Shown here: in pieces, positions 49,705-61,738 of the stretch | Layout: each line of letters starts with the position of its first letter | How positions within the stretch are numbered: position 1 is the stretch's first letter | NCBI GenBank assembly: GCA_021613535.1 | Contig: CP075495.1 | Span: forward strand, 11,904,001-11,968,000 | From: Adineta vaga | Taxonomy: Eukaryota > Rotifera | DNA length: 64,000 nt | Direction of reading: 5' to 3' | Position numbers and translations under genes: made by a program | Notes under the pieces: generated by a model | Database searches by the model: none | Seen by the model: the letters and a program-made list of their open reading frames with translations, nothing else | What the model was told of the DNA's origin: nothing

Positions 49705-51342
49705 ATGACAGCAGCAAATACATCCGCAGAAATCAAAGCCATTGTTGTGCAACAGACGTTTACTGGAAAACGTGAACTTAAATTAACAACAATGCCAAAG
49801 CCACCACCACCTGGCGATGGAGAAATATTAATTCGGGTTAAAGCATGGTAATACATATGATTGATTTGTTTATATATTTCTTGTTTTCATATTTAGTGGT
49901 ATTAATTTCAATGATGTTCTTGTGCGTTATGGTCTTCTAGAAGATTCTCCTCGTCCTCCATTTGTTCCCGGTTTTGAATGTAGTGGTGAAGTCCTTGACA
50001 TTGGTCCGAACGTCACACACGTTGATGTATGTTGAAAATTGTCTGTTTTTTCAAATTTTTCATAAATTTCTTTTCTATTTACAACTAGCGAGGTGATCGT
50101 GTTGTTGCCTTAACACGATTTTCTGCATGGGCTGAACAAATAGTCGTTAAGAAAGATTTAGTATTCAAAATTCCCAAAGAAATGTCGTTTCGTGAAGCAG
50201 CTGTACTTCCCGTATCTTATCTTACTGCTTACATATTATTATTTGAAATTGGTAATGTTAAATCGGGTCAAACATTATTATTTCATTCGGCAGGAGGTGG
50301 TGTTGGTGGTAAGTTTTTTTTTATTATTAATATCTCATGTATTCATTTAGTCTTTTTGTTTTTAGTTGCCTTAACACAACTATCAAAACTTGTGCCTAAC
50401 TTAACTCTGATGGCCACAGCCAGTTCTCACAAATTTGATGTTCTTCGAGCACATATACATTATTTATTTGAGCATGATACGGATTACACTGAAGATATAA
50501 AAAAGTAAATAGCACTATTCATCATCTTTCTTTCCTTTCCTTTCTCTCTACATCTCGACAATATAATAAATTTCTTTTCTAGAATAGCACCAGAAGGTGT
50601 CGATCTCGTTCTTGATTGTATGGCAGGAGAAGATTGTGAACGTGGATTAGCTTTACTTAAATTCAATGGAAAATACGTTATGTACGGTACATCAAGTTTA
50701 CTTAGTTGGGATGTTAAAAATTTATTTGGTATTACAAAAGGAATGACTAATGTATGATGCGTTAACTGATTGAAAATTATTCTCTTTTTTTCTAAATTTC
50801 TTTTCTTTAGTGGTGGCAAAATGATAAAATAAGTTGTTTACGTTTATTTCAAGATAGCAAATCAATTCATGGTTTTAATTTGATTCAATTACTTCTTCAT
50901 GGTTCGAATGAAACACGCCGTTATTTATCTGACATAATGCATAAAGTCTTCGTACTCTATAAAGAAGGAAAAATTAAACCTGTAGTCGATTCTGTATTTA
51001 CATTTGAAGAAGTATAATTCAATTGAATATTTTATTTTTCATTTTTATGATGTGTATTGTTTTCATATTTTAGGTAAATGATGCGATTGGTAAATTAGTT
51101 GAACGTAAAAATATCGGTAAAGTAGTAATCGAACCATTTCTCAATACCAAAGCAGAGAAAGTGAAAAAAGTAAAAGAAAATGAATTCGTTTTTTCCAAAC
51201 ATTTCTATCTTTATTTCTTATTTAGATGAAAGCAAATGCGACACCTGGACGTCAAGATTCGAGCTCAACATCCGGTCCTGATGATGATGATGATGATAAG
51301 GATCCGGAAGAATTTCGTCTTAATTCATCGTCTAGTCAATAA
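49705..51342 (+). CDS. VAT1: VAT1-like quinone oxidoreductase (medium-chain dehydrogenase)
   Basis: Eight exons: 49705-49847, 49897-50026, 50089-50308, 50366-50504, 50583-50751, 50811-51011, 51074-51169 and 51226-51342. All are in phase, 404 residues (vertebrate VAT1 about 390). Landmarks are KACGINFNDVLVRYG, PPFVPGFECSGEV, SFREAAVLPVSYLTAY, the nucleotide-binding loop HSAGGGVGVAL, DLVLDCMAGEDCERGL, MTNWWQNDKISC and the C-terminal KIKPVVDSVFTFEEVNDA. No structural zinc loop is present, as in zeta-crystallin-like reductases. The C-terminus is a Ser/Asp-rich tail with six aspartates in a row. VAT1 is a membrane-associated NADPH-binding protein linked to vesicles and mitochondrial fusion; the precise reaction is unsettled. 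Confidence 0.92.
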
Positions 51343-51855
51343 TCGTCGTATTTCTTCATTATTTATTTATTTTATTTATGATATAAATGTTTTTATTTCC
51401 TCTAAAACCTTTTGTCTTCGACATTCCCCAGCACATTCTAGTTATATCTTTCCAAATCACATTATCTGTTTTGTTTTTCTTTTCATGTCATTCCATCTTG
51501 AATAATGCATTTCTGTAAAAAACAACAAATGAAATAAATAATAAACGGAGAAAAAATAAACTTCAATGAATGTCAAACGTTTACATTTGATGTGAAATGA
51601 ATTTTTATCATGACCAATCTTTTGTTCTATTTTGGAAAAAAAACTGAAGAAGAGACATTGTTTTTACTTTTTGATAATGATCAGACAACAAAAAAAAAGA
51701 AAAAAAATGAAGACAATTTATACACAGGTAGAGAGTTTGATTGAAGATAAGAAAAATGTTACCATGTGCATGAAAAAAAGAGAAATCTTCAGAAGAATCG
51801 AACTCTCAACATGTGTCTACGATGTATTGTTGAACTATATTTATATTGAGTTATT
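51343..51855. other. Convergent 3' spacer between VAT1 and ELOB
   Basis: About 510 bp with an A-rich middle, including AATAAATAATAAA near 51535-51546 that could serve VAT1 polyadenylation. No gene recognised. Confidence 0.5.
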
Positions 51856-52776
51856 TTATGAAGCTATTTGAGGATTGTCTTTTTTATCATCGTCAGATTT
51901 GTTGAATACATCGGGCAATGGAGGTGGTGTACTTCTAAAAAAAGAAAGAAAAATAATGTTTCCATTACACAGAATTTTAGTTTTACAATCAAACTAATCG
52001 ATATGGAAAAGCTTACAAAACTTCGTTCTGTTTTTCTCTTGAGAATACATCATTCTAATAAAACGACAGATCTTATTAGAATTTTAAGAGAACATATCTA
52101 TGTGTATAAATTCTAATCCAGTTTCAACGAAACATTCAAATATCCATCGAGTTCTTATTCTGAGAAAGTATCAACATGTCATCAATATGCAACTTGTTCG
52201 AATAGAAGATGGAAAGTAATATAGAAAAACGTCACTGAAACTTGTAGAAATTGGTTCTTAAGATGAAGTCTAATACATTTCCTGCTCAAGTTCACATTGG
52301 CATATTTCCTAAGAAAAAGTCATTTTCATGTGCTAAAAAAAGACTAGTATTATTTAGTTTTAAGTCGTACAAATATACGAGAATATTCATCCTAATCGAT
52401 ATTACTGCATTGATTGAATATAATAAATCGTTTTCTTATTTCTTCTTGCATTCATGTAATCGATTAAGAAAAATACTTACAATTCAGCAACATCAATCGG
52501 TTCCCATTCGTTTTCATTACCAGCCTTACGATAACATAAATACAGAAGTGCAGGTGAATAGGCCTTGGCTACAGCGCCTGACAATCCACAATCTGTAAGC
52601 GTTTGATTATCATCATCCATGGGTTGTTTAGTTGAATCAACAATTAAACGTACATTATTAAATGGAACTTTTGTAATACCTTCAATCATTTTTTTCAATT
52701 CAGCAACTGTTGATGATTCTTTTGCATCAATAAACAGTGTAAGTTTTTGTCGGCGAATCATCATAAATACGTCCAT
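51856..52776 (-). CDS. ELOB: Elongin B (ubiquitin-like adaptor)
   Basis: Two exons, 52776-52481 and 51934-51856, joining in frame for 124 residues, the usual length. The ubiquitin-like domain starts MDVFMMIRRQKLTLFIDAKE and continues STVAELKKMIEGI, MDDDNQTLTDCG and KAYSPALLYLCYR. The C-terminal exon supplies LSTPPPLPDVFNKS, matching the SSPPELPDVMK-type tail of elongin B. It pairs with elongin C in the Elongin transcription complex and in BC-box cullin E3 ligases. The intron (51935-52480, 546 nt) is about ten times the local norm, and I see no gene inside it. Confidence 0.95.
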
Positions 52777-53647
52777 GGTGACGATGATAATATAAATTGA
52801 TATCTACAAACAAAAAAACAACATTACTCAAATGTATATAAACAAATTGTCGTATTTTGTCAAATGTTTAATATCATTTATTGAATCGATCAAATCATAT
52901 TCATATCCAAAATCAACAAAATTTAGTGACCAATGATGACAACAAAATAACAAAACAACTCACGATGAACATGAAATAAAAAAAGCTATTACATATCTAT
53001 TCAATCGTTAAATCCAATCGTATAATGGTATATTTCCTCTAGACAACTAGCGCCAACTTTTCATTATATTTTATACAGATATGCAAAAGAGAACTCTATC
53101 GAATAGATATGCTATACAGATGTCGTAATTAGTTTACTGTTTCAAATTGGAATCATTTTCAATTGTAATATTGCAGATTAGAAACAAAAAATTTACAATC
53201 TATTTTCATCAAGTATACATCTTTCGAAACTATTGTTATAGTCGAACTATACTGATTGAAATCAGGGGGAAAATTTCATCATAATCATTTATATATGTAT
53301 ATATATTTGATCATCATTATGACATATTGACTGACGAAGACTATTTCTTTTTCAAATTAGTAAGAATATGAATGTACACACTTGTCTAGGATGAATAAAC
53401 AAAAAATATTCTTCCAGTCGTTTATGTACAAGTATAAAAAATGTGACTAATAACCGAAACGATATGAAAGAGAAAAAATGCAATAATATTCGTTAAGGTA
53501 GAAGGTAACACACATTGAGTTATTCAGATCACATTGATTTCGTCGTTATCATTATTGCGTATATGTATTAAATACTTCGTTTCTTTTCGTTTATTTTCTT
53601 GATTTCTTTTTTCTTCTCGTGTTATTAAGCGCAAGCACTGATTTACA
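52777..53647. other. Divergent promoter region between ELOB and an unknown gene
   Basis: About 870 bp, AT-rich, with TATATGTATATATA near 53291-53305. It should hold the promoters of both flanking genes. No coding or RNA feature seen. Confidence 0.45.
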
Positions 53648-55080
53648 ATGCCGAAATATAATTTTATGGTATCAAGAGCGGTGGATCTTGTCGCTCGAAA
53701 ACTAGCTGGTATGGATACGGAAACAGTAGGACGTTTGACACAAATTCTGAGTGAAGAAGCACAATCAATCTCAGATGAACTTCAATATAGTGGACAGACT
53801 GTTGATGCTGATATTTTAGCAGCAAGATTAGAAGGACTTGTAACGCGAATGAAATATGAAGCTCGAAATCAGGTTACATAGAAAAAATATATTTCATTTG
53901 TATATAAATCATTATTTATTTTGTTTCAATAGGGTCCTGATCCATCACCACATGAATTTCCAATATTTAATGTTTCACATAATCCGGCTGCACCTTATCC
54001 AAATCCAATCAATCATCTATATGATAAACGTTATAAAGAAGCATATTCAACTTTTATCAAACAAAATCAACCTCCTCCATCAACTCCTGCTGCTGGTGCA
54101 TCTTCGTCTTCTACTTCTTCAACTTCTCAAACGCCTCAACCTGCAACACCATCTGTAGCACCTTCATCAACATCATCTAGTACACCAACAGCAAAATCAA
54201 ATGCTTCATCGTCAAATCCGAATTATTCAAAAGTTCAATATCAACGGCAAGCAAGTAATCAACCGCCTTCTCCCGGTTTCTTACCTGCTTTTACTCCACA
54301 ACATACAACTGGTTGGCCATATACAAGTCCATATCTTGTCACGACTAATCTAAATAATGATTATTATTCACAACAAGGTTCAAATGGTGTACAACCATCA
54401 CCTAGTAATACACAATTAGTACATCGTTCATCAACAGTTAATGATGCACCTTCTACTACAATATCTCGTTCAGTTAGTACAAATAACTTGAATCAATCTA
54501 CAAAACCTGGTAAAGAACAAATTCGTGTACGTGTCATTAATGATACATCAGACCCATCAAGGTCATTAATGAGATCATCAAGCGAAATCAATGATAATAA
54601 AGCTAGTTGGGAGTACCTACTATATATGCATCACCAAGCACGGAATTAGATAAAGAAACTATGGAAGATTTATTTAAAGTAGTTAATAGTCAACGAGCAG
54701 AAGCTCAACGATCGACATCATCGCCAATGGCAGAACGTATCATTGTTATTGATCGACGTGGTTCAGGAACACCTGATAATGGTGGTAATTCATCAGGACC
54801 AAATCGATTCCGTACATATGAAATCCGTACACCAATCTTAGAAAAAACACCATCAACTGCTGGCACTGTCACTACTTTACCACCTTCAACCACGACGCCA
54901 GCTGCAACTTCAAATGCATACGTAACCCAACCTCAACAACAAAATTATTTTCCAGGTCAACAGCTATACTATCAACAACCTAAAGTGTATTCATCTGTAC
55001 CTAATAATATGTATTCAACACCTACACCATACGTAGCACGTGCAAATGGTTTCTATCCATTTGGATACTATCACTATTAA
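53648..55080 (+). CDS. Disordered Ser/Pro/Thr-rich protein, unrecognised
   Basis: Preferred model: 53648-53872, 53933-54526 and 54607-55080, 430 residues. The N-terminal 75 residues are ordered and helical (MVSRAVDLVARKLAGM, VGRLTQILSEEAQSIS). The rest is low-complexity Ser, Pro, Thr and Gln, ending in a Tyr/Gln-rich tail (YYQQPKVYSSVPNNMY, FYPFGYYHY). The 80-nt second intron (GTACGT donor, AGCTAG acceptor) restores the frame but lacks a pyrimidine tract and itself reads as coding sequence. If retained, the protein stops at 54649. A missing base near 54606 is the other explanation. No family recognised; the tail resembles prion-like, phase-separating regions, which is inference. Confidence 0.65.
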
Positions 55081-56891
55081 CTTGAGGAATATATATTTTT
55101 CATAATTTTCTAAACAAATTTACAGAGTGAGAGAATATTGTTTAGAAAAAAATCATCATTTTTGATTTCCGTGTTATTTGTAACAAACAAATACGAAGTA
55201 ATGAATACTTGTTAAACTTATTTTTATGTGAACATTTACAACTTACATCTGACCTTGAAATATAAAAGAGTAAAGATATTTTGTATCATTCTATGCTTTA
55301 TTGTTTCAAAATTCTACTTAAATAAACAAGTAGATTTATGTTGAACAGATTCAAAAACAAAATTCGTTTACGAACATCATAGACAAAGTTATCAAACTGG
55401 GCCAGAAATATCAGTTTTATCGTCCTGTCACGCGTAAGTAATTAAGTGTAGACGTACTTGAACATGTAACTATTTGAAAACAAAACAGTGTACTTGTACA
55501 TGTCTTGTCCTTTATACTAACTGATGATAGTAACAATAGTATGACACAGACGAAAAAAAAAGAAGGAGGCTTCCAATATTTTAAATACCGCAGATTTACG
55601 TATATAGTGGAAATGAAACATTTCTCGTTCACATACAAATTAATTGTTTTTCTTTTGTGTTGTAAAAACGACTAATATTCTTCAAATATGTAAAGTTTCA
55701 AATATTGTATGAACTGTAAAGTAACTTGTTTTTCTATTGATTTCAGAAAAAACAAATGACGTTGAATGATAGATGCTTTTATGTAGACAAAGAAATCGAA
55801 TGAAATTAGAAGGAAAAACAGAGGAAAGAAAGTACTATCGTTAGTTATAGAAATTAATAGGAAAATAGAAACATAATTTCTAATTCCGAACACACTGGAA
55901 AACGGTAAACATTTTTCGATTTGGAATACTACTTCTATGAAACCCCAGAGAATGTTCCGTAACCGATGTGGACTATAATCCATAGTTTATATTTTAAGAG
56001 ATACGAAAACATTCATTTATTTTAGTGTGAGCAATATAAAAAAAGAAAAAGACAAATTCACTCACTCAAAAGTTCGATTTGCATTAGGCTCAGTCTGTAC
56101 AGTCTATGGCGTAGAAAATGGAACTAAAACTTTTCTATGTAACAATTGATCGAAGAGAAACATTGCATGATCGACTAAAGCTATTGATTGATTTATTATA
56201 TTCATTGATAAGTATTCATCAAAAGCTTCAATGAGATTGCATGTGATATTAATTTTACTAGAAATGTTCGTCTAACAATAGTATTAACAAATGATACGAG
56301 CGATTTGAAACTTAATTCAATACTTTATCGATTATATATATATATATATTACTTTAAATTCATAATAACGTGAAATTGACTAATTTTGTGAAAAAAATAT
56401 ATCCATACCAAAACTGAACATGTTTAAAGAACTTCAAATACATCTCTGTCTTCTTCCTACTTTTCTTAGTCGAACTCGATATTGAAAAATACGCAGTTTA
56501 CTTTTATAAACAAATGGATGTACTCTACAATCCGAAGAGGTCAACAGATTATTTAAATAGAGAAACAAAATTTGATGCCGTAGAAATCGTGAGAACTGAA
56601 TGTAAAATGGCCGATTATCTGTAGTTAATTGCCTTTTTTTTTCAACGAAAGATCTAATAGATAGTGATCCTTACTATCGTTAGATGTCACTATTTTTGAA
56701 ATGATATGAAAGATTCATTTTTCTTTGGTTTGAAATCTTGCCCACACCCACACCACGAAACATCCAGAATGTATATTCCGGAAGAAAGACAAAAAATTCT
56801 TTCGTTTTCTTCAAAACTAAAAGATAACATTTCCATTGTGTAAACGTATACATTTATTATTCGTAGTTTTTTTTTCTTCAGAGAGAACAAA
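55081..56891. other. 1.8 kb intergenic region
   Basis: Gap between the disordered-protein gene and ANKFY1, both on the plus strand. AT-rich with a TATATA run near 56334-56350. The longest reverse frame (55672-55983) is Phe/Ile-rich and looks like chance. It must contain the ANKFY1 promoter; no other feature recognised. Confidence 0.5.
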
Positions 56892-59800
56892 ATGAGCAAT
56901 AGCGATGGTCAAAGTGAAGTCGTTAAATTACAACAACATCTTATTCTACTTCGTGAAGAATACGTTAAACTTCAACAACGTCATAAAACTTTAGAACGTA
57001 ATTTTAATGTACTAAATTCAACAACAAAAGTCGATCAAGAATCATTTGTTAGTCGTTTACTTAAAATTGTTGCTGAATTATTTAATCGACCACTTTATAG
57101 GTTTGAGGATACCATATTCTTTTATTTTTCGATAAAATTAATTTCTTTACTCCTTCGCTAGTGATATTACTATCAAACTTGATGGTGAAACTTTATATGG
57201 TCATCGATTCATTCTAGCAGCACGGAGTTTAAAATGGGATCCACAACAATTAGGTGATGAACCTGATCTGAATTTATCTGGTAAAGAATGTAATTTTATG
57301 AAAATTTTTCTTTTCATAGGAATTTCTTTATAGATATTCCATATGATGTTGGTTTTCAATTAATGAAATGGGTTTATACAGATGAAATAGATGAAAAACA
57401 AAATGAAGATTTTCTATTAAATTTAATGAAAACAGCGAAACGTTTTGAATTAAAAGAATTAATTGATCAGTACAGATAATTTTAATTGTATTTCATAGAA
57501 CAAAAAAAAACGAACAATTTCTATTTTAATTTAGATGTGAAGTAGCATTAATATCGGTTATTTCTGTTCGAAATTGTTTGAAATTTTATAAAGTTGCTGA
57601 AGAAATTGGTGCACAAGTTTTGCAAACTCATTGTAGTCAATTGATTAGTACACATTGGGTTTGAACTCTTTATCTGCAAAAAATTAAATTGTAGATTTTA
57701 CAATTATCTTTCTTTAGAATGATTTTACAAGTGAAGATTTTCAACATCTACCTGCGACAATGACTTATAAATTATTTAAACAAAAAACTAAATATGCACT
57801 TCATCAAGCTATACGAATGAAACGTGAAGATGTACTTTTTCTTTATTTGATTGATAATGATGCAGATGTAAGTTTTGATAACGAAACAAAAGTAAGACCA
57901 AAGAATCGATTATTTAACATTTTATAGTTGGAAGCACGTGTTAATGAACTTGATGAACATGGTGAATTACCTTTGGAATTAGCACTAAAAACTAAACAAG
58001 ATAGTATGGCTGAGAATCTTGTTCGTCATCAAGCAGATATTAATCATATTGATGGAGAAAATCGAACATTACTTCATTTAGCTATTAAACGAGGTAAAAA
58101 AGCATGCAAGATTATTTTGATTTTAAAAGATGAATTCTTATTTTTGCTATAGGTGATGAACATTCGGCAACATTTCTTATTAAACATTCATGTTTACTTG
58201 ATCATCAAACCAATGTGGGACGAGAAACTCCATTACATCTCTTAAGTGCACTTAATCCAGCTGAATTATTACCTGATATTATGGCTGGCATGTGTCGTGT
58301 TGCACAACTTATGTTAGAATATAATGCTGATACAAGAAAAAAAGATGCTCAAGGAAATAATTGTCTTCATCGTGCAATACTTGCTGATAATATACATGTT
58401 TTTCAAGAACTATTAAAAGCACCAAAATTAGCTTTAGATGATAGAAATAAAGATGATCATGTACCTCTTTGGCTTGCACTTCAACAAGCCGAACAGATGC
58501 GTAAGTTCTGAAAGAATAAAACTCATGTTTCTTTTCTCGATTAATATTTAGATTCGAATTTTGATAAAGAAACATTAGCAAGTTTACTTGTTGATCGTGG
58601 TGCTAGTGTAAACGCAATTGATCTATCATCTACATTGAATGAATCCCTTCTACATAAATGTGCTCGTCATCATTATCAACAAGCTGGTCTATATCTGATA
58701 AGAAAAGGTGCTACTATTAATCATGTTAATAAACAGGGTGAAACAGCTTTACATCTAACTTCACAATTTGGTCTTGAACAATTTACCACAGCTTTATTAG
58801 AAAATAAAGCAAATCCAAATCTTCAAACAAATAAATCTTCATCATTTAGTAAAGAACAAAACACAATTGTCGGTCTACAAACACCTATACATCGTGCTGT
58901 TTATGCATCACAAGAACGTATACTTGATATTTATATCCGGTTTCGTGACGAAATCTCTGATGAAACTGTTAAACCAAATTTTAATGTACAAGATGAAAAT
59001 GGTCAAAGCATTTTTTCATTAACATTATGGATGAATATGTTAACAATAGCAAAACAATTATTACAAATTCGTCATGCACAATTAGATATCAAAGATTCTG
59101 AACAAACACCTTTATTAGCACAAGCAATTACGAAACAAAATGTTCAAGCAGCATTATTCTTACTTGATCAAGGAGTTGATGTTAATGAAAAAACGCATGG
59201 TCTATCTCCAATACAACTTGCTGTTAAACATCATTTACCATCTGTTGTTGAAGCACTTTGTCGAAATGGTGCTAATATGAATGTTGTTGATGAAAATGGT
59301 GATAGTGTTCTATGGAATGCATTAGATTCTAATCAAGAAGATATTGCAGCAATACTTGTGAAATTTTCTTGTGATACGACACAGTAAGAGTAAATGCTAT
59401 TGAATAATAACCATTTATTATGTTTTGAACTATTATAGATGGTCAAATGGACCTGATAATTGTCGACAAACACTTTTACATCGAGCTATCGATGAAAATA
59501 ATGAAAGTATAGCTTGTTTTCTTATTAAAAGGTATGTAAATATGAATGAATCAAGAATTTTAAATTTTAACACTGTTTTTAGTGGTTGTGATATCAATTC
59601 TCCTCGTCAAAGTGGTTTAAATGGTGAAATGCCTGATATTTGTAAAACTTTAGAAAGTCCTTTACACCTTGGTATGAATAAAAAGCAAAAAGATTTCATT
59701 TGTTTAATCTTTCATTATTTTTTCTTCTAGCTGCTCAATGGGGTCTTGATCGAGTTGTTTCCACATTAATTGAACATCATGCTGATATCAATAAAAAAGT

Positions 59801-61358
59801 ATTCTTTGAATATAAAATTAATGTATTGTATAGAAAGTTTCTCTAATTTAGGATGCAGACTCTAATACTCCACTTCATATTGCAATTATCAATCAACATA
59901 CAACTATAATTAATCTATTGATTGGTGCACCAAGTCTAGATTTAGCTATACGTAATAAACAAAATCAGACACCATTTGCTTGTTCAATGGCAGCGAAAAA
60001 TAATGAAGCAGCTAATTTAATTCTCAAACGTGAACCACGAGCTGCTGAACAAGTATTTTCATTCGCAAATTTCGTTACTGATTACAAATTTTTTAATATA
60101 ATTATTTTAGCTTGATAATAAAGGTCGAAATTTTCTACATATTGCCGTGCAAAACGGTGATATTGAAAGTGTTCTATTTCTTCTGACTGTTCGTGTCAAT
60201 GTCAACAATCGTGTACAAGATGCTAGTCAATTTACACCCCTTCATCTAAGTGTTCAAACAGGCAGTGAAATAATTCTTCGAAATTTAGTATGAAAAAGAA
60301 AGCTTATTGAAAAATTTTCTTTCATTTATGATATTATTCAGATACTTGCAGGAGCTAATATTAATGATGTGACAGCAAATCGTCGATCAGCTTTACATAT
60401 TGCTGCAGAAAATAATCGTGCAGTTATTTGTAGTATACTTTTAGAAAATCATATTGATGCTAATCTACTTGATGCCAATTCAAATACTGGTTGAAGAAAT
60501 TGAATTTCATTGTTTTCATATTGTATACTTTTTCTCCTTCTTCTTTTTTCTAGCATTACATTTAGCAGTACAAAGTGGTCATTTAGATGTTGTCCGATGT
60601 TTATTAGCAGAATCGGATATTGATGTATTAACATTGAATGCAAAGTATGATTTATGTGAATATCTATAGATCGACATCGATGTTTTTTTTCTTCAGAGGA
60701 ATGAATTGTTTACATATGTTAGCAACTTTTTGTAAAGAAAATACACAAGCTATATTTGAAATTTTATTGAAAAATCATCCCGCTTTTCCGCTTGATATTC
60801 AAGATGGACAAGGAAATACGGGTAAGGAGGTTCAATTTGAATTAAAGAAATGGATTTTTCTATCTTTTATTTAGCTCTTATTTTGGCATACAAAAATGGT
60901 CAAGGTCAACTATGTCGAGCTCTCGTTACAGCAGGTGCTAATCTAAGTATTTGTAATAGTGATGGTATGTCAATATTCACTATACCAGCAGCGAGTCGAG
61001 CATTACTTGTTAATATTCTCGGTAAGTATTCAATTGATCGAATAATAATCTAAACGAATTCTTGCATAGATGTTATTACACGTGAACCTCCATGGGGTGA
61101 GAGCGAAATTTGTTTGGAATGTGGAACAAAATTTACAATTACAAATCGAAGACATCATTGGTTTGTATACAGGAAAAACAATTTGAATAAAACGTGAATG
61201 TATTGATTTATAATTTTAGTCGACATTGTGGTCGAGTTTTATGTAAACGATGTTCAGTCAATGAATTACCTATAATGAAATTTAATTTACAAAAACCGGT
61301 TCGAGTATGTCAATTGTGCAATGATGTTATAACTCTTGGTGTCATGGCTGCTCGTTGA
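56892..61358 (+). CDS. ANKFY1: Rabankyrin-5 (ANKFY1): BTB, ankyrin repeats, FYVE
   Basis: Nineteen exons: 56892-57100, 57162-57280, 57334-57469, 57535-57658, 57718-57867, 57928-58093, 58153-58500, 58552-59383, 59439-59531, 59583-59671, 59731-59798, 59852-60052, 60111-60287, 60342-60489, 60554-60644, 60697-60821, 60875-61021, 61070-61160 and 61220-61358. All are in phase, 1,150 residues (human about 1,169). A coiled-coil start (LLREEYVKLQQRHKTLE) leads into a BTB domain (about 69-150; SDITIKLDGETLYGHRFIL). Some twenty ankyrin repeats follow (GETALHLTSQ, RRSALHIAAE). The C-terminal FYVE finger has ECG, RRHHCRHCGRVLC, KRCS and CQLC. The family is a Rab5 effector on early endosomes and macropinosomes that binds PI3P through FYVE. 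Intact throughout. Confidence 0.96.
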
Positions 61359-61738
61359 TTTTCCTTTATATTAGTGAACAAACTTCTTCTTTTTCAATCG
61401 ATTCATCTTTTTCTCTTTTTTTTTCTTGTAAAAATTAACTAGTCAAATCACAATGAATGAATAATGTTTCTTTTTTTCTTATGATTGTTTATCTATTTCT
61501 GCATTTTGAACTATTTCTGATATATATTTATATTTGATTTTTATGTCTATGATTTGCTTTATATAACAAACAATAAATTACAATAGTTATTATAAGATTT
61601 GAAATGATATATCCGATCAATGAACAGATATCACATCAGACCAAGTCATTCCAAAGAAATCATATATATCTGATTCGAGAATTTGGATCAACGTACGACC
61701 AATGAGAGGAAAAGATAAGTTTTGTTTTGTAGATTATA
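61359..61738. other. Intergenic spacer ANKFY1-MUTYH
   Basis: About 380 bp. ACAATAAATT near 61569-61578 is a plausible poly(A) region for ANKFY1. The remainder would be the MUTYH promoter. Nothing else seen. Confidence 0.45.

Noticed and set aside
49262-49723. Long reverse-strand frames rich in Ser, Phe and Leu
   Set aside because: They arise from the purine-rich leader upstream of VAT1. They have no splice partners or domain pattern and overlap the VAT1 start.
51780-51840. Possible tRNA T-loop-like string on the minus strand
   Set aside because: No matching A-box or acceptor stem could be paired nearby.
55672-55983. Minus-strand frame of 103 codons between the disordered-protein gene and ANKFY1
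   Set aside because: Phe/Ile-rich, AT-driven composition, no splice context and no motif.
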